Assembly (NCBI GenBank): GCA_020466095.1 | Contig: CM035807.1 | Span: 116,074,624-116,138,623 of the forward strand | DNA from: Chlorops oryzae | Lineage: Eukaryota > Arthropoda > Insecta > Diptera > Chloropidae | Length of the DNA stretch: 64,000 nt | Direction of reading: 5' to 3' | In this document: positions 23,263 to 36,300 of the stretch, piece after piece | How the letters are laid out: every line of letters starts with the position of its first letter | Numbering within the stretch: position 1 is the first letter of the stretch | Notes under the pieces: generated by a model | The model's database searches: none | Told to the model about the DNA's origin: nothing | The model's input: the letters and a program-made list of their open reading frames with translations, nothing else | Position numbers and translations under genes: made by a program

Positions 23263-26200
23263 ATGAAGAAAATAATGCCCGTCAAAGATGCCTTTATCGT
23301 TAAGATTGCTGTAGAACTGGAAAATCATATGGCACAACTCATCAATCTAGATCAAAGAGTACCATTAACAGGTAAAATTTAATTCGTTATTTGGGAAGCA
23401 TTTTTGATGAGGGGCAACGCCCTTCCTGTCATCAAACACTCTTATTAAATGAACAGTAATTGAAGGAAGTATACTTTGGACATCATTTAGTTCTATAGTC
23501 TGTATATTATGTATTCTTGGCTTTTTCCATTTGTTTGAAAGAAAAGATGAAAGGGAAAAGTCATACAGAAAAACTGAAAATTGCACGAGAGGAGTGTAAA
23601 GAAATCTATTCTATTCTATTCTATTCTATTCTATTCTATATTCTTCTATTCTATTCCACATATTCCAATAGTTAATTACATTCCTTTTCTTTTGCCCTTT
23701 TTACCCAGGAACAATTCAAGAAATTTGCAATTTTTGGGGTATCTTAGATTCGGAAAACTATTCACTTCAATTCTGCGAACAAAACAATCATAAATATGTT
23801 ACGGAGAAAAATCGTAATGAAATTAAAAATGGCTCCGTTCTCCGTTTACAATATTCACCATCAAAAACTGCCAACGATGCACTTGAAACTTTACGTTCCG
23901 GATCAATATTCGAGAAGATAAAATGCCTAAAAGAATTGCAGACATGCTCTATGGATCTTACATTCGCATTAGAATTCATAAAGGAGCAAGGCTTGGGTAT
24001 CATTATAAATATAATCGAAGATACCAGCCAAACGGATGATGAAATTTTAAAGTACAGCCTATCGAGTTTCGTCGAACTTATGGAACACGGAACAGTTTCG
24101 TGGGAAATCTTGCAGAACTCATTCGTACAACGGAATATATTTATTGTATGCAATTTTCAAAATTTCCCAAAAGAATGCACCGAAAGTGCACTCTCGAATT
24201 TGGAAAATATCGTACAGAATAGCAGTAAGCATTCGCTAGTGGAAAAAGGTGTAACGCTTCAGGATCTATTGCGTTTATTGCAAGATGCCAACTCTTCGGT
24301 GATTCAACAGAATGCGATAGCATTGATAAATGCGCTTTTCATGAAGGCAGATGAATCGCGTAAACGTCTTATTGCGCGCACAATTAGCGCAAAACAATTC
24401 CGTTTGGCACTTATTAGCAATGTCTCCGGAACCGAAATGAATCATCAACTCTATGTATTGCAAACATTGACTTTAGGACTGTTGGAGCAACGTATGCGCT
24501 TAAAAATGAACGCCCAAGATCAGGATGCACACGATAAAATAAAAGAGCTGCGACGCATTGCTTTCGATGATTACACTGGCAATGGTATGACAGGCTTGAT
24601 TGGTGGTGGTGCGGCGGCGGCGGTGGTGATGATAGTTTACGACGTAATGTCGTAGGCAGTGCTGGATCTGGTGGTAGCGGCAATATCAATTTCTCACAGT
24701 ATTATAAAAAACTAGGATTTAAATGTGACATAAATCCGGCGCAAGATTTTATTGAGACTCCACCAGGGATTTTAGGACTCGATTGTATGATTTATTTTGC
24801 ACGAAATTATACGCAACAATTTACGAAAATTGTTCATGAGAATTCATGTCGTGCCGATGAGCATGAGTGTCCATTTGGACGTACATCAATCGAGTTGGTA
24901 AAATTACTTTGCGATATTTTACGCATCGGAGAGCCAGCTTCAGATCAATCGGTGGACTTTCAACCGATGTTCTTTACACACGATTATCCATTTGAGGAAT
25001 TTTTTTGCATTTGTATTATAACATTAAATCGGACGTGGAAGGATATGCGCGCAACAGCGGAGGACTTTCAAAAAGTATTCAGCGTTGTGAGGGAACAAAT
25101 AACACGTACACTAAAACTGAGGCCAGACAATTTAGAAGATTTTCGTGCCAAAATCGCTTTGCTCACTTATCAGACAATAACCAATTTACGTCAGCAGGAA
25201 CGTACATCGAAGGAAGAATGCGATTCGACAACGTCCGCAATCGTTAAGTTGAAAGAAAAGATCATACCGCATATATTGGATTTAATTAAACAGCAGCGGC
25301 TGGCGTTTCTAGTTGAAGGTAAGCTATGGCTCCTCTTAATGGGACCGAAAAAGTAATTTTCTCTGCTCTCAATTACATGCACCGAGAGAAATAACAACAG
25401 TTAAATCAACTACTTCGAACAGTTAAAGTAAGAGTGGTCAAATAAACTGTATTCCGCGTTAAATGCACTGAAAAAAAGGCAGTCAAATGAACAGTTACTT
25501 TTTATGTTCAAATTCGCTTTCGTTTCCTTAGACGTATAAGTTCGCATTCTGATCAACCGTCTCCGGAGGTTTCGATAGCTCAGTTGTTTAAACTGTGACT
25601 CGACAGTCGTGAGCTTCGGGGTTCTATCCCTGCTGGCGGCGGGAATTTTCTGAATTTTTTTTTTAATTACAGTTTTTTTTTTTGTTCAGAGTGTAGTTGT
25701 TTTGGAAGACAAAAATTTTCTCCTAAATTTTTAAGGTTTTAATTTATTTAATTTTTTTTTTAATGGTTCATTTTCAAGCAAAAAATTTGGAGGAAACATC
25801 CTTAAGACGTTCCAAACTTGAGCAACCATAAACTCAAGTGAGCATTTTGACCAACAAATTAAATTCGTTCGTTTAGCGTAATGGGTTAAGACGTTCGCCC
25901 AGCGAAGTGGAGGTCACCGGTTCAAGGCTCCGCCGAGGCGAGAAAATTTAAAGAGATGAAAGAGAAAAATATTTTAATAGAAACAAATAAATAAAGAAAA
26001 AATATAATAATTTAATTTAAAAAAAAAATATATTAATAAAAGAAGATAAAAAAAAGTCAAAGTAAAAAATAAATTTTTTTTTCCCAGTCGCTGGTGACAG
26101 TTGATTTAACCGCGAGACAGTTATATCAACCATCAGGTAGTTATATCCTTATTGACTGTGTTTGTACTGTTGAATTGACCGCTACTACACATAAGCTAAC

Positions 26201-26812
26201 AATTAACGGTGAACTCGGTTATTTTAACCTGCTTTTTCAGTTAATATAACTACCTTTTTCTCTCGGTGTGAAAACTCGTTAATTTCAAACCTTTCATCAT
26301 ATATTGTAATAGGTACACGATTTTCGAAATACTCTCGCGGTGCTCGATCAAAGGACAAATTCTGGTATGCACGTTTATCGCCAAATCATAAGGTCATACA
26401 CTATGGCGACTGTGATGAGAAGACAATTCCAACAATTGAGGAACTACCAAATAAAGTATCAGTTATCGATATTAAGCAACTACTCGAGGGTAAGGAATGC
26501 CCGCACATGAAGGAGATGCGGATACGAAAGTCCGCTGGAAATTTAGCCTTTTCGATAACGTTTGATAGTATGGATCATGCAACGCTTGATTTTGTCGCAC
26601 CCGACGAAACGATTTTCAATTATTGGACTGATGGCATTAATGCATTATTGGGACAAGAAATGACAAGCAAACAGAAAAAGGAAGATTTTGATACATTGCT
26701 ATCGATGGAAATTAAATTACGTTTACTCGATACGGAAGGAGTTGATATAAGCAAAGATCCACCGCCGGTTCCAGATGATCCAGAGAACTATGATTTTTGC
26801 TTTGAAAGTTAA
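23263..26812 (+). CDS. Ced-12: ELMO/Ced-12 engulfment and cell motility protein, one frameshift
   Basis: Partner of the DOCK-type exchange factor Myoblast city; together they activate Rac for engulfment, cell migration and myoblast fusion. Exons 23263-23371, 23709-25318 and 26313-26812 join in phase. The N-terminal part is armadillo-like (for example LLRLLQDANSSVIQQNAIAL). The ELMO/CED12 domain follows (QDFIETPPGILGLDCMIYFA to MFFTHDYPFEEF), and exon 3 supplies the PH domain (FWYARLSPNHKVIHYGDC to FNYWTDGINALLG). The tail PPPVPDDPENYDF is the proline-rich DOCK SH3-binding motif. In a Gly-rich run at about 24605-24615 one G is missing; restoring phase reads from GLIGG directly into the Ser/Gly linker before the ELMO domain. 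Intron 2 is almost wholly a transposon (25380-26268). Confidence 0.93.
23605..23660. repeat. (TTCTA)n microsatellite
   Basis: Pentanucleotide TCTAT/TTCTA repeats about ten times in ELMO intron 1. Confidence 0.8.
25573..25640 (+). repeat. tRNA-like (pol III box) segment 1
   Basis: TAGCTCAGTTG matches an A box and GGTTCTATCCC a B box at tRNA-like spacing. ACTGT and ACAGT can pair as an anticodon-type stem. The acceptor stem does not pair, so it is a tRNA-derived relic rather than a functional tRNA gene. Confidence 0.45.
25868..25942 (+). repeat. tRNA-like (pol III box) segment 2
   Basis: TAGCGTAATGGGTTA (A box-like) and GGTTCAAGGCTCC (B box-like), with a TTCGC/GCGAA pair between. No closed acceptor stem. 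Probably a SINE head or tRNA relic. Confidence 0.4.
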
Positions 26813-27313
26813 AGTTTTTTTTTATTATTGGGCAAAATTCTGACAACGAATTCATTTTCATTCAATTAAGTTTCATAAGTTCCAATGTACCAAAGTAAAA
26901 AAAAAAAAAAAAAAACTCGGAGGATAATCTAAAAATATAAGTTTATATCCTTAAAGGTAGCGCCAAAAAAAAAAAAAAAAAAAAAACAAAAGCACGAATT
27001 TAAGACTTTTTTCATAGCTTCCACTTGGATTTTATGCTAACTAATAATCAAATCTATAATCAGTTATTAAATAATGTGCAATTTAAGAAATCGAAAATAT
27101 TTTCTTTTTTTTTTTTATTTCAATAAAAGTAATGTAAGTTTCTATTGTAATCAGATTATTCAATAAACGCACAGTATTTTGTACAATCAATCATTCAATT
27201 GATTTTGAAAATGGACGCAGACAGCTTAATGGCAAATCACCACCAGCTTGTTGGGATAATATTTTAAACCTCAATTGCTATCTTGCTGCCTGCTCAAAAA
27301 ACATAGCTTAGGA
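26813..27313 (+). other. ELMO 3' flank
   Basis: Presumed 3' UTR of ELMO with two long A runs (near 26897 and 26967). AATAAA at 27122-27127 is a candidate polyadenylation signal. No other feature. Confidence 0.45.
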
Positions 27314-27321
27314 ATCTGCCA

Positions 27322-28209
27322 CAGTGCTGTCGAAATGCTACTATAGTTGTTTTTTTTTTTTGCTCTTTTTGTCTCGCCGTACTACTTTACTACTCCTTTC
27401 ATTTACGTACTACTATTTGGTTGTAAATAAATTTTGTTATATGTCTTTTCTTTGTGCGGTGAAAATTAACTATATGGCAAGCCTAGGAAAACTTTTTATT
27501 CACATACGTTTTATAGGCCGTTTACTTATGCCGTTTTATTCGCGTTTTAGCAACTTTGCCCGTTTTAGCTCTAAAACAACTTTTCCGTTTTTATCGTACA
27601 AAACTAAAACGAGAAACTTTCCTGTTTTCATTTAAAACAAGTAGCTAAACAAGATAAATCCTGCTTATAACTGATAAAAAAAAAAAATCGAAATCTGAGT
27701 GTCATCACTATAAAAATGCAAAACATATGGTCATTGAAATTTCTAATTTAAAAAAATGTGAGGTTAATTCCACACAACCAATGTAGAAAACGAACGCAAT
27801 TTCAATAATTGCTTCTTTTCTAAATTACAATATTCACTCATATTTCACGTGTTGAGCAAACAAAAGATAACCACAAAATGACAAAACGACATGCGCATAT
27901 GTAAACACCCCGTTTTGATTTAGTCGTTTTAGCTTAAACGAGTAGCGCTAAAACGTATATGTAAATGCCCTATTAATCTGTTTCTTCATTCATTGAAAAC
28001 AACTAGGACATTCCATTAAAAGCGAAAGATTGAAAAAGTGAGTGTACATTTTTTCATACCAAATTACATTCATTGATTTTTTTCGCTTTCTTCGTTTACG
28101 AGTTTTCGAGGTTTTGAAAGCAAACCCCCTAAGTAGTTTTTTTTCTTCTTTCCATTGCTTAAAAACTTAACATTTTGCTACTTTCTAATATGCGAAAACG
28201 ACAGCACTG
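27322..28209. mobile_element. hAT-like MITE, family CAGTGCTG, copy B, split by a nested MITE
   Basis: Ends CAGTGCTGTCGAAATGCTAC and CGACAGCACTG as in copy A (657-1059). Perfect 8-bp duplication ATCTGCCA (27314-27321 and 28210-28217). The ATAGGSC MITE at 27513-27973 is inserted inside. Confidence 0.85.
27513..27973 (-). mobile_element. ATAGGSC-family MITE nested in the hAT-like copy B
   Basis: Full-length copy in reverse orientation, ATAGGCCGTTTACTTATGCC to GTAAATGCCCTAT, with the internal motif GCGCATATGTAAACACCCCG near the right end. The target duplication is not resolved. Confidence 0.8.
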
Positions 28210-28356
28210 ATCTGCCATTTTAAAGGATCAGCCGAAAATTGCTCGTTTAGCATTTGGAGATGAGTAAAAAGATTTATTTGAAATTTCTATAACAATAATG
28301 CAATCTTACCAATCTAAATAGAACGACTAACAGTAAATAGCTTGAGCTCTTCCACT

Positions 28357-28988
28357 TTACTTCCCCTGACTGGTTGAGAACAGCGCTAAGATTCCACTAG
28401 CGAGCCCAATGGAGAGAATGTAATTAATTGTAGGCGAAGCGTTTCGGAGAATGAAGAAGCTAATGCAAATGACAATGACCAAGAACAAAGAATTGTTATA
28501 GAATATCGAGAATGTCGTTGCTTCGTAATCGGCCACTTCGTTTTTCTTCCACAGTATACGCTCATCCTTTTCTTTGCGAGTGATTTTCTTATCATCATTC
28601 AGTTGACGATTGACTTCTCTTGTTACTGCATCTTCACGGCGTAATGAGATTTTGTGCTTCAGTTGGAATTTTATGTTTTTATAAGCAATTGCCAAGAGAT
28701 ATGTGCTGACGCCAGTCATTACTGCAAAGAACACAGAGCTGGACAAAAGTTCCATGTTGTGAATGCGCCAAAAGAGCCCTTTAACATTTTATTTTTAATT
28801 AGTTAGTTAGAAATTCAGTTTAAGCAACTAATCAACTTACAAATTGGAACAATTGAGACGATAAATGCATTGCCATAGAAGAGCGCTGAAGATTTCGATG
28901 ACACATCTCGACTGAAATCTTGCAAGAGCAGTTCCTCCTCCTTTGTGAATCCTGACGATTGAACTTTTTGCTGTTTTCCAGATCCCAT
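28357..28988 (-). CDS. Ssr3: Translocon-associated protein subunit gamma (SSR3)
   Basis: ER membrane subunit of the TRAP complex that assists the Sec61 translocon. Two exons, 28988-28841 and 28778-28357; the join completes [13 protein letters not shown]. 189 residues, close to the family length (about 185). The N-terminus MGSGKQQKV leads to [12 protein letters not shown], a first membrane pair ([14 protein letters not shown] and [18 protein letters not shown]), a charged cytosolic loop ([20 protein letters not shown] to [16 protein letters not shown]), and two C-terminal membrane segments ([18 protein letters not shown] and [18 protein letters not shown]). It is tail to tail with ELMO. No frameshift. 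Confidence 0.93.
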
Positions 28989-29465
28989 ATCGTAGCACAA
29001 CAAATTTTTAGAAAGCCGAAAACGTATGTGACGTGTAAGCTGTCAACGAATTTTGAAGTTTCGACGGGTTCCGATCAGTGCTGTCAACGTGATTTCAGTT
29101 TGAGTTGGGTATTCATGAGCATTTCCGATTATTTCAATGGCCGGGTGTACACCAGTCGAATGTCAAACTTTCGTCGACAGAGAATCGCATGGCGTGGTTT
29201 GACTGATTTTTTGTCTGAATGATTAGCTATCAATTTTTTTTTTTTTTTGAAATAGTGCACTTCATGTAGTTCCTTTGTTCCATATAGAAATATTTCTTTC
29301 GAAATAATGCCCGCGTACGCGAGTCGAAGGGTCAAGGGGACATTTACGGTCGACAGGGTAACGACATGCGAAGTGGGAACGATGAGAAGTGGATTATCAG
29401 AGAGTGGAACAGAAGTGTGCGAACTCATGAAGAGAATCGCTGGGTCATAAGAAATGATTTTTCGA
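28989..29465. other. Upstream region of SSR3
   Basis: Presumed SSR3 promoter on the minus strand; no DRE or TATA could be assigned. The sequence passes into a GA-rich minisatellite. Confidence 0.35.
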
Positions 29466-29955
29466 AAGTAATCTAGGTGGAACAGAAGAGAAGTGGGAAC
29501 AGAAGAGAAGTGGGAACAGAAGAGAAGTGGGAACAGAAGAGAAGTGGGAACAGAAGAGAAGTGGGAACAGAAGGAAGTGGGAACAGAAGAGAAGTGGGAA
29601 CAGAAGGAAGTGGGAACAGAAGAGAAGTGGGAACAGAAGAGAAGTGGGAACAGAAGAATGGAAAAGTGGGAACAGAAGAGAAGTGGGAACAGAAGGAGTG
29701 GAACAGAGTGAGGGAAGAACAGAAGGTAACAGAGTGAGGGAACAGAAGGAATAAGGGAACAGAAGAAGTGGGAACAGAAGGAAGTGGAACAGAAAGTGGA
29801 ACAGATGAGAAGTGTGAACAGATGAGAAGTGTGAACAGATGAGAAGTGTGAACAGATGAGAAGTGTGAACAGAATGATGAAGTGGGAACAGAAGAGAATT
29901 GGGAACAGAAGGGAAAGTGGAACAGATGAGAAGGCGAACAGAAGGGAAGGGGGTA
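29466..29955. repeat. Polypurine minisatellite, about 17-bp unit
   Basis: Units such as GAAGAGAAGTGGGAACA repeat more than 20 times with small indels, later drifting to GATGAGAAGTGTGAACA variants. The + strand is almost pure purine plus C, giving spurious long open frames on both strands. It lies between the SSR3 upstream side and the 3' end of poe. Confidence 0.9.
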
Positions 29956-30335
29956 CAGAAGTTCAAGTGAAATGTTCAAAATAGGGGCGATAGTATCCCC
30001 GTAGAATTTTCCCCAGCGGATTTGAGGAATAAATTCCCCTTTCCAAAAATACTGGGAATACAAAAAAAAATACTGGGAATACAATACTTTCTTTTTCCGG
30101 GGAATATCCATATAGAATAGGACTGATCCTTTTTCCAACAAATTTCATCTAAAAGTACACAAAATCTATCCTAATTTTAAGCATATATAATTGATTATTA
30201 AATTTATTACGTTTAAGTTATCAATGAACGATTACAATTTTTATAAACATTGAAAGTAGAGTTATAATCTGTTTAAATGAAACATAAAACTATTTAAAGC
30301 GATTCTAGTATGGTTGGTTATATGAATTAAATAAG
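29956..30335. other. 3' flank of poe
   Basis: Sequence downstream of the minus-strand poe stop codon. AT-rich, no separate feature. Confidence 0.4.
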
Positions 30336-33300
30336 TTAAGCTGTTGATGTAGGAAGCGTTGCCAGAACATCACCAATAAAAGTGTCGGGATTTTCAATCA
30401 CATGTAGAAGATCTTCAAGAAAAATCGAGAAAATTAGACGGAATACAATTTTGAAAAAAAAAAATTTTCAACTCACCCGCTACATCACAAAATTCACCGA
30501 ACGATGTGCAGGGTAAAAATTCTTCGGTAAATGTTTGTAATATTGAATCGGTTGATTTGATCATGAATTCATCATTTTTGCGTATAAAATCGAACAGCAA
30601 TATAGACCAATTATCTTCTTTTGGTGTGCTTACAGCCTTGAACAATAGATTGTATATGGCATCGATAAGCGACCATAGCATAAGAAACGGACGATATACA
30701 TTAAAATCCTTAGTTTGTCTATCGCTTGACGAAAGCAATGCCTTACACTGAACCGATGGTGAAATGTGCCTTGCGTGCGCAATCGTTATTAAACGTTTCA
30801 AATGTGCCAACTTATGCTTATTCCATGTCTCATGACTATGCAATGCCAATGAAATGGTAATCATATACAGAGGACCTTCAACTTCATAGCCGGATTCAAG
30901 CCATTTCTCACTTGGCGCCGCTGTTAAATACGACATTAGTGCTTTACTATCACGCGTCGCCGATCGTGATGATAGTAGCAAATAAACCGCATAAAATAAT
31001 AGATATGGAACAAAATGCATATTCGATTGCGGACCACCACCACCGGCATCATCGTGGAAACTTTTCTCCCAAGCGAAACGGATCAATAGCAATTTCAAAT
31101 CATGAATACTACTCGGGAACGAAATGTCACAGCGTTGAGTGCTCTCTTGCATATAGCTGCTGTGACGTGTCATGCAGGCGGAGAACGCAGCCTCGGTAAC
31201 ATCGGGTCCCCAAAGTGGCAGCAGACCATTACAACGTGTATTGGCATTTTGCAGACTTGCACGCTCCCATTCGTCACGACCGCGTGCTAAGCGTATCGCC
31301 GACGTATGACAATCGACATGCACCACATTGAAGTGTGTAACGGTTGTGTAACCGACCGTCTTGCGTGACTTCAGTTCGAATTCTTCGACATTACAGCGTT
31401 TGGTAAATGTGTATATGCCAAGAACTTTTGCCGGCTGGCAGGCATAACCTTCGCGGCATATGAAACACGTAAGGCCCGTTTCGTCGCGTAATTTTTCAAT
31501 TTTTTGCAATATCGATCCCTTAGCGGTCACTTGACCCTTCTCGTTCGTACGCATTCCCAACGCGTCCAATTGTTTTTCGCGCGTTGCCATTGCGAGACGT
31601 TTCTTCTCGGCACGCGTGAAATCACGTACCTCTTGGACGCGTCTTGCGGTCACTTCATCCGTACAGAGTGCTTCGAGTAGATTTTCGGCCAGACTGCCAA
31701 CATGCTCATCGCTAGATACCTGCTCCAAACGATGTATAATCGGTATTATATCCTTACTGATAGCGATCTGAGTTGCCTCGTGTTTGGTAGCCATACCGGT
31801 TAGAAAACGTAAAATATATTTCAAACTTGGACGAGATATAAATTCTTTCAATTCATCGGAATCCGTACGTAAAAGTGTTGGCTTCACACAAGGAGCATGC
31901 TTTGTTATATACGAAATGGCACGCTGAACAATATCAAGACCAACAATGTAATCTTTCAGTGTTCCACCAATACAATTATGCTCGATTTGATTTGTTAGGA
32001 CACAAAATAGTTCCATTTTGAATTCCTCTTCGGCTGTATGCTCGTTATCGAAGCGATCGAAGTCCAAAGTTTCCTGAAAGGCAATTGAAAAAAAAATGTA
32101 TGTATTATAGAGACCGACGACTAAGTACCCTGCAGGAAGCCTGTCGCCATGTCTATATTGACGTCAATATAGACAAGACAACTAGTTGTTCCAACATGAA
32201 AATTTATAGGCGGTGTCATTAGAGAAACTGTACTGTCAAGAGGTATAGTAGTTCATCTTTATTGACCATGTCAACAACGTGTCTCCAACTAGTAATTCGT
32301 CGTGACTTTGTTGTGTATGCATCGGTACTAGCGAAAGAGTACTCCTTTTGTCTACATAATAGTACCGACGTCAATAGTTCGTCACCAGTTTTTCGGTCTA
32401 CTGTTGACATTCAATGACAACTCAATGTTAAGGGGGTCTTCTCATTGAGCAACTTTTTTTTCGACTTTTTTTTTTTTTTTGCATTTATTTATAGCTTGGG
32501 TAGTTGTGAATATGCCCCTAAAAGGATTTTTTGAAATTCGAAATAGTTTAGAGGATATAGCCTTCTTTGTCGAGCAAGATCTGCGCTAAAACGAGTAATT
32601 TTTGCGTTGCTTCAAACTTTAAACGCGTTTATCTCGAAACGACGTTTTTCGAACTGGCGGCCATGATATCTCCAGTTCAACTGAACCGATTTTCATGAAA
32701 CAAAGTGGAATCGACGCAGAATTGTCACCATTCTCGGGTGAACCTCGACCATAATTTTAAAAAATTTTTTACAATTTTTTTTTTTACACTAAACTACAAA
32801 AAAAAAGCCCGAAATTGAAATTTTTTTTTTTGAATGGCCGCCATTTTGTCAAAAAAAATCACAAAATTAAGCTTGAGGTTCACCCGAGAATTACATCTAT
32901 ACTGATTATAACCCCGTTTTTTTTTTTCCATTTCGGACGCTCCGGAGACCCGGAATCGTGGCACCTTTTTTTTCACCACCAACTTTGAAGTCTCATTACT
33001 TTTTGAACAGCCCACGTATCGAGGCAAAAAAAAATTTTTTTTATTTACTTTGAACCTTTTGTAATACAATAAATAAAAAAAGTTTTCAATTATTCTTTGC
33101 GTTTTCAAATAAGAATTTTTTTAAAAAGGGTCCAAAAAACGGGTTTTCAATGAGAAGACCCCCTTAAATGTCAATAACGCAAAGCATTGCGACGGTGTAT
33201 AACTGGTCAGTAGTGTACTGTTGACGCAGTCAATAGAGAAAGAGTATAGATTTACTATTGACATTTCCTGCAGGATAGTGAACAGACACACACACACACA

Positions 33301-36300
33301 CACACACTTTGGAATTATACACTTACATGAAAATGGGCGCAAAGTAATGCCATTTTAACTTCATTTCCATAGACCAGTGCGGCCAGCACGCGTATCAGAT
33401 GCCGCAGAACCGATTGACTATTCCGTACATTTGCACAATCGGTGCATGAAATTAATGCCGAAACATATTCGGGACCACCAAATGTTAGAGAGAACTGTAG
33501 GAACGAGTCCAGCGTATCACTTGCTGCTTTCGATAGAATTGTTTCCATAATTTCCAGCAATTGTTCGGTAACTGACGATTGCAATGAATCATTTTCGGAT
33601 TGCAAACAGACTTGTAATACTTTTAGCAATGTATTGACCGCACCCAATTCAGGCTGGCATAAGACATGCTGACAGCGACGGACTTTCACACAGACAAGGA
33701 ACAATTTCAATAGTACTTGTATCAATTCACGTGTACGTGTTATATTCTGCAAACTACCGATGCGATCCAACATGACTTTTAAGCCATTACATTCGGCTAG
33801 GACATTTGCCATACGATACAGTTGCTCATTATCGACCTCTTCTTGAGATTTATTATTTAGTGTCTCGACAAATTCTTCGGTCGCATCACCCAATAGACCA
33901 CGCATCCGATAAACAATACGCATTGCATCACGTTCACCGCCTTCGGCTAGCCAGACTTTCTTGTATACTTCCTTAACGGGTAAATCGAGACTTATAATTT
34001 TATTATTTACCAAAAGTTCCATTCCATTATCGTCTTCGAGCAGAGCGATGAGTTCACAATCTCGGCATATTTTATTCTTAACATCACGCATCAATGGACC
34101 CAAATGTGGTTCAGTCGATGGGTACGGATTACCGAGCATACGACCCTGCAGGAAATCCTCCTGTTGCGGATCCTTCTCCAATGTCATGAAAAATTCACTT
34201 TCATCATTCTCTTCCGGATGTATAATCGAATATAATCGTTCGAATATGAAAACTGGAGTCTTTATATCATTCATCCGGGTCTTCTCGACGGTATCGATTA
34301 ATATTTCCATAAAAGCACGTGTCTCCTCTTCGGTACCGGTTGTCATCTCCTCGAGCATTTCCAGCAATTTCTCTTGCGCATCATCGATTAAACGTGTACG
34401 TTGGACAACCAATTTTCGCAACGATAGATAACCCTCTAAAACTGGACCAAGCAGTCGTGTCTTGTACGCTTGCCGTATATTTGGTTTTTCAACAAAAAGT
34501 GCAAGAAGTTCAACAAATTGTCGTAGCGCATAACCCTGCGATAAATCCGATGATAATGTTGTCTCCTCCAAACGATGTACTTTGACAATCTCGGCTGTCA
34601 GGAGTTGCGATATTTCCATTAGAACACCTTTCAATGCAAGATATTGACGCCATGGTGTTTCCGACGACAACGAACGATAGAGTGATAAGAATTCACTACT
34701 GGCTTCGCCAGCCTCACCAACGTGCTTCAGGAAACCGGTCAGCAAATTAAGAACCTCACATTTTCGCTCATAGGTGCGACTTAACGATGATATTAGCGAG
34801 CAAATCAATTGTCGTCCAAAGCGTGAAGCTTGTGTTAAAAAGTATTGGCTGAACCCAATTTGCATTCAATATTAATGGAGCTGTACAATGATATTTACTT
34901 AAAATATGATGGTGACGCCAGCGACGTCCATATTTTTCAGCTAAATATTTTTCATGAATTTTTTGTCTTTTACGTTTTTTACATTCGGTTGCAGCAGCAT
35001 CATCATAATTGAATGCGGTCGATTCACCCAAAATACGGTGGTCCTCCACCTCCTCTTGCAGAACAACATTTCCACCAGCTGTTTTGCGTCCCTTTGTATT
35101 TGCTGGCATGCGAGACTTCCAAGCCGAATAGGTATGCAAAGGATCACCTTTTAGCCATTTATTAAAGTCAACAGTGAGACCTTCAATTAAATTGATTGTT
35201 GGCAATTCCGATGGAGTCATATCCTTATTCAATTTACTCGTCGGTATTGTTGGGCAAATCAGGGATTGCATTATACGTAAACATGGTTGAATAATTGCCG
35301 TCGACGGTCCTCGCACCGAGCTGTGAAGTGCACAACAAAAATGTATATTACAAAAAAAAATAAAATAGATCTAAAGCATATTTTTTTTAAATTAAATATT
35401 TAAATAGAGCGATTTATAATGCAACACCAAGGCCTTAAAAAAATATGAAGAAAGCTTGATGGACATTTCAAAAGTTCTTTAAGGACAAACCGAACGATAA
35501 TTAATAGGGCATTTACATATACGTTTTAGCGCTACTCGTTTAAGCTAAAACGACTAAGTCAAAACGGGGTGTTTACATATGCGCATGTCGTTTTGTCATT
35601 TTGTGGTTCTCTTTTGTTTGCTCAACACGTGAAATATGAGTGAATATTGTAATTTAGAAAAGAAGCAATTATTAATATTGTATTCGTTTTCTACATTGGT
35701 TGTGTGGAATTAACCTCACATTTTTTAAATTAGAAATTTCAATGACCATATGTTTTGCATTTTTATAGTGATGACACTCAGACTTCGATATTTTTTAGCA
35801 ATTATAAGCAGGATTTATCTTGTTTAGCTACTTGTTTTAAATTAAAACAGGAAAGTTTCTCGTTTTAGTTTTGTATGATAAAACGGGATATATCTAAGTT
35901 GTTTTAGTGCTAAAACGGGCAAAGTTGCTAAAACGCAAATAAAACGACATATGTAAACGGCCTATTAGAGACTGTATAAAAACGAAATTCCATCGGAAGG
36001 ACATCTATGTATCTAACTAAATCACATACCCAGTAATAAATTATATCCAGGGCTAGAATTTTGTTGCTTTTATAAATTTAAAGCATACTTTATGGGGTAA
36101 AAACAAATTTTCTTACCAACATTTTGCGAATTTGAACTTCAAATCGCTTTTCTAACTTCAAAAATTATTCATATTGAAGTTAAAATTCGATTTGAATCCA
36201 AACTTTATCTGAGTTGAACCATGATACAAGAAAACAAGATAGCGCCACTTGAGAGAGGAAACGTCACAAACTCAAAATCGCGATTCGTTGTTGTTGTTGT

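Larger units (their letters stand above)
25380..26268. mobile_element. 889-bp TIR element filling ELMO intron 2
   Basis: Ends CACCGAGAGAAA (25380-25391) and TTTCTCTCGGTG (to 26268) are inverted. Motifs of the type ACAGTTAAATCAACT recur near both ends. It takes up about 890 of the intron's 994 bp. The interior holds two tRNA-like segments (25573-25640 and 25868-25942) and an A/T-rich tract. No coding potential. Superfamily unknown; the target duplication is at most a dinucleotide TG. Confidence 0.6.

Noticed and set aside
25573..25942. Functional tRNA genes
   Set aside because: A and B box-like motifs are present but acceptor stems cannot pair, so they are tRNA-derived relics.
29466..29955. 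Possible CRISPR array (regular short repeats)
   Set aside because: Units are directly contiguous with no unique spacers, and the genome is eukaryotic.
29445..30141. Long Ser/Phe/Pro-rich open frames on the minus strand and Glu/Gly-rich ones on the plus strand
   Set aside because: Products of translating the 17-bp polypurine minisatellite in all frames; no domain, and length scales with the repeat.
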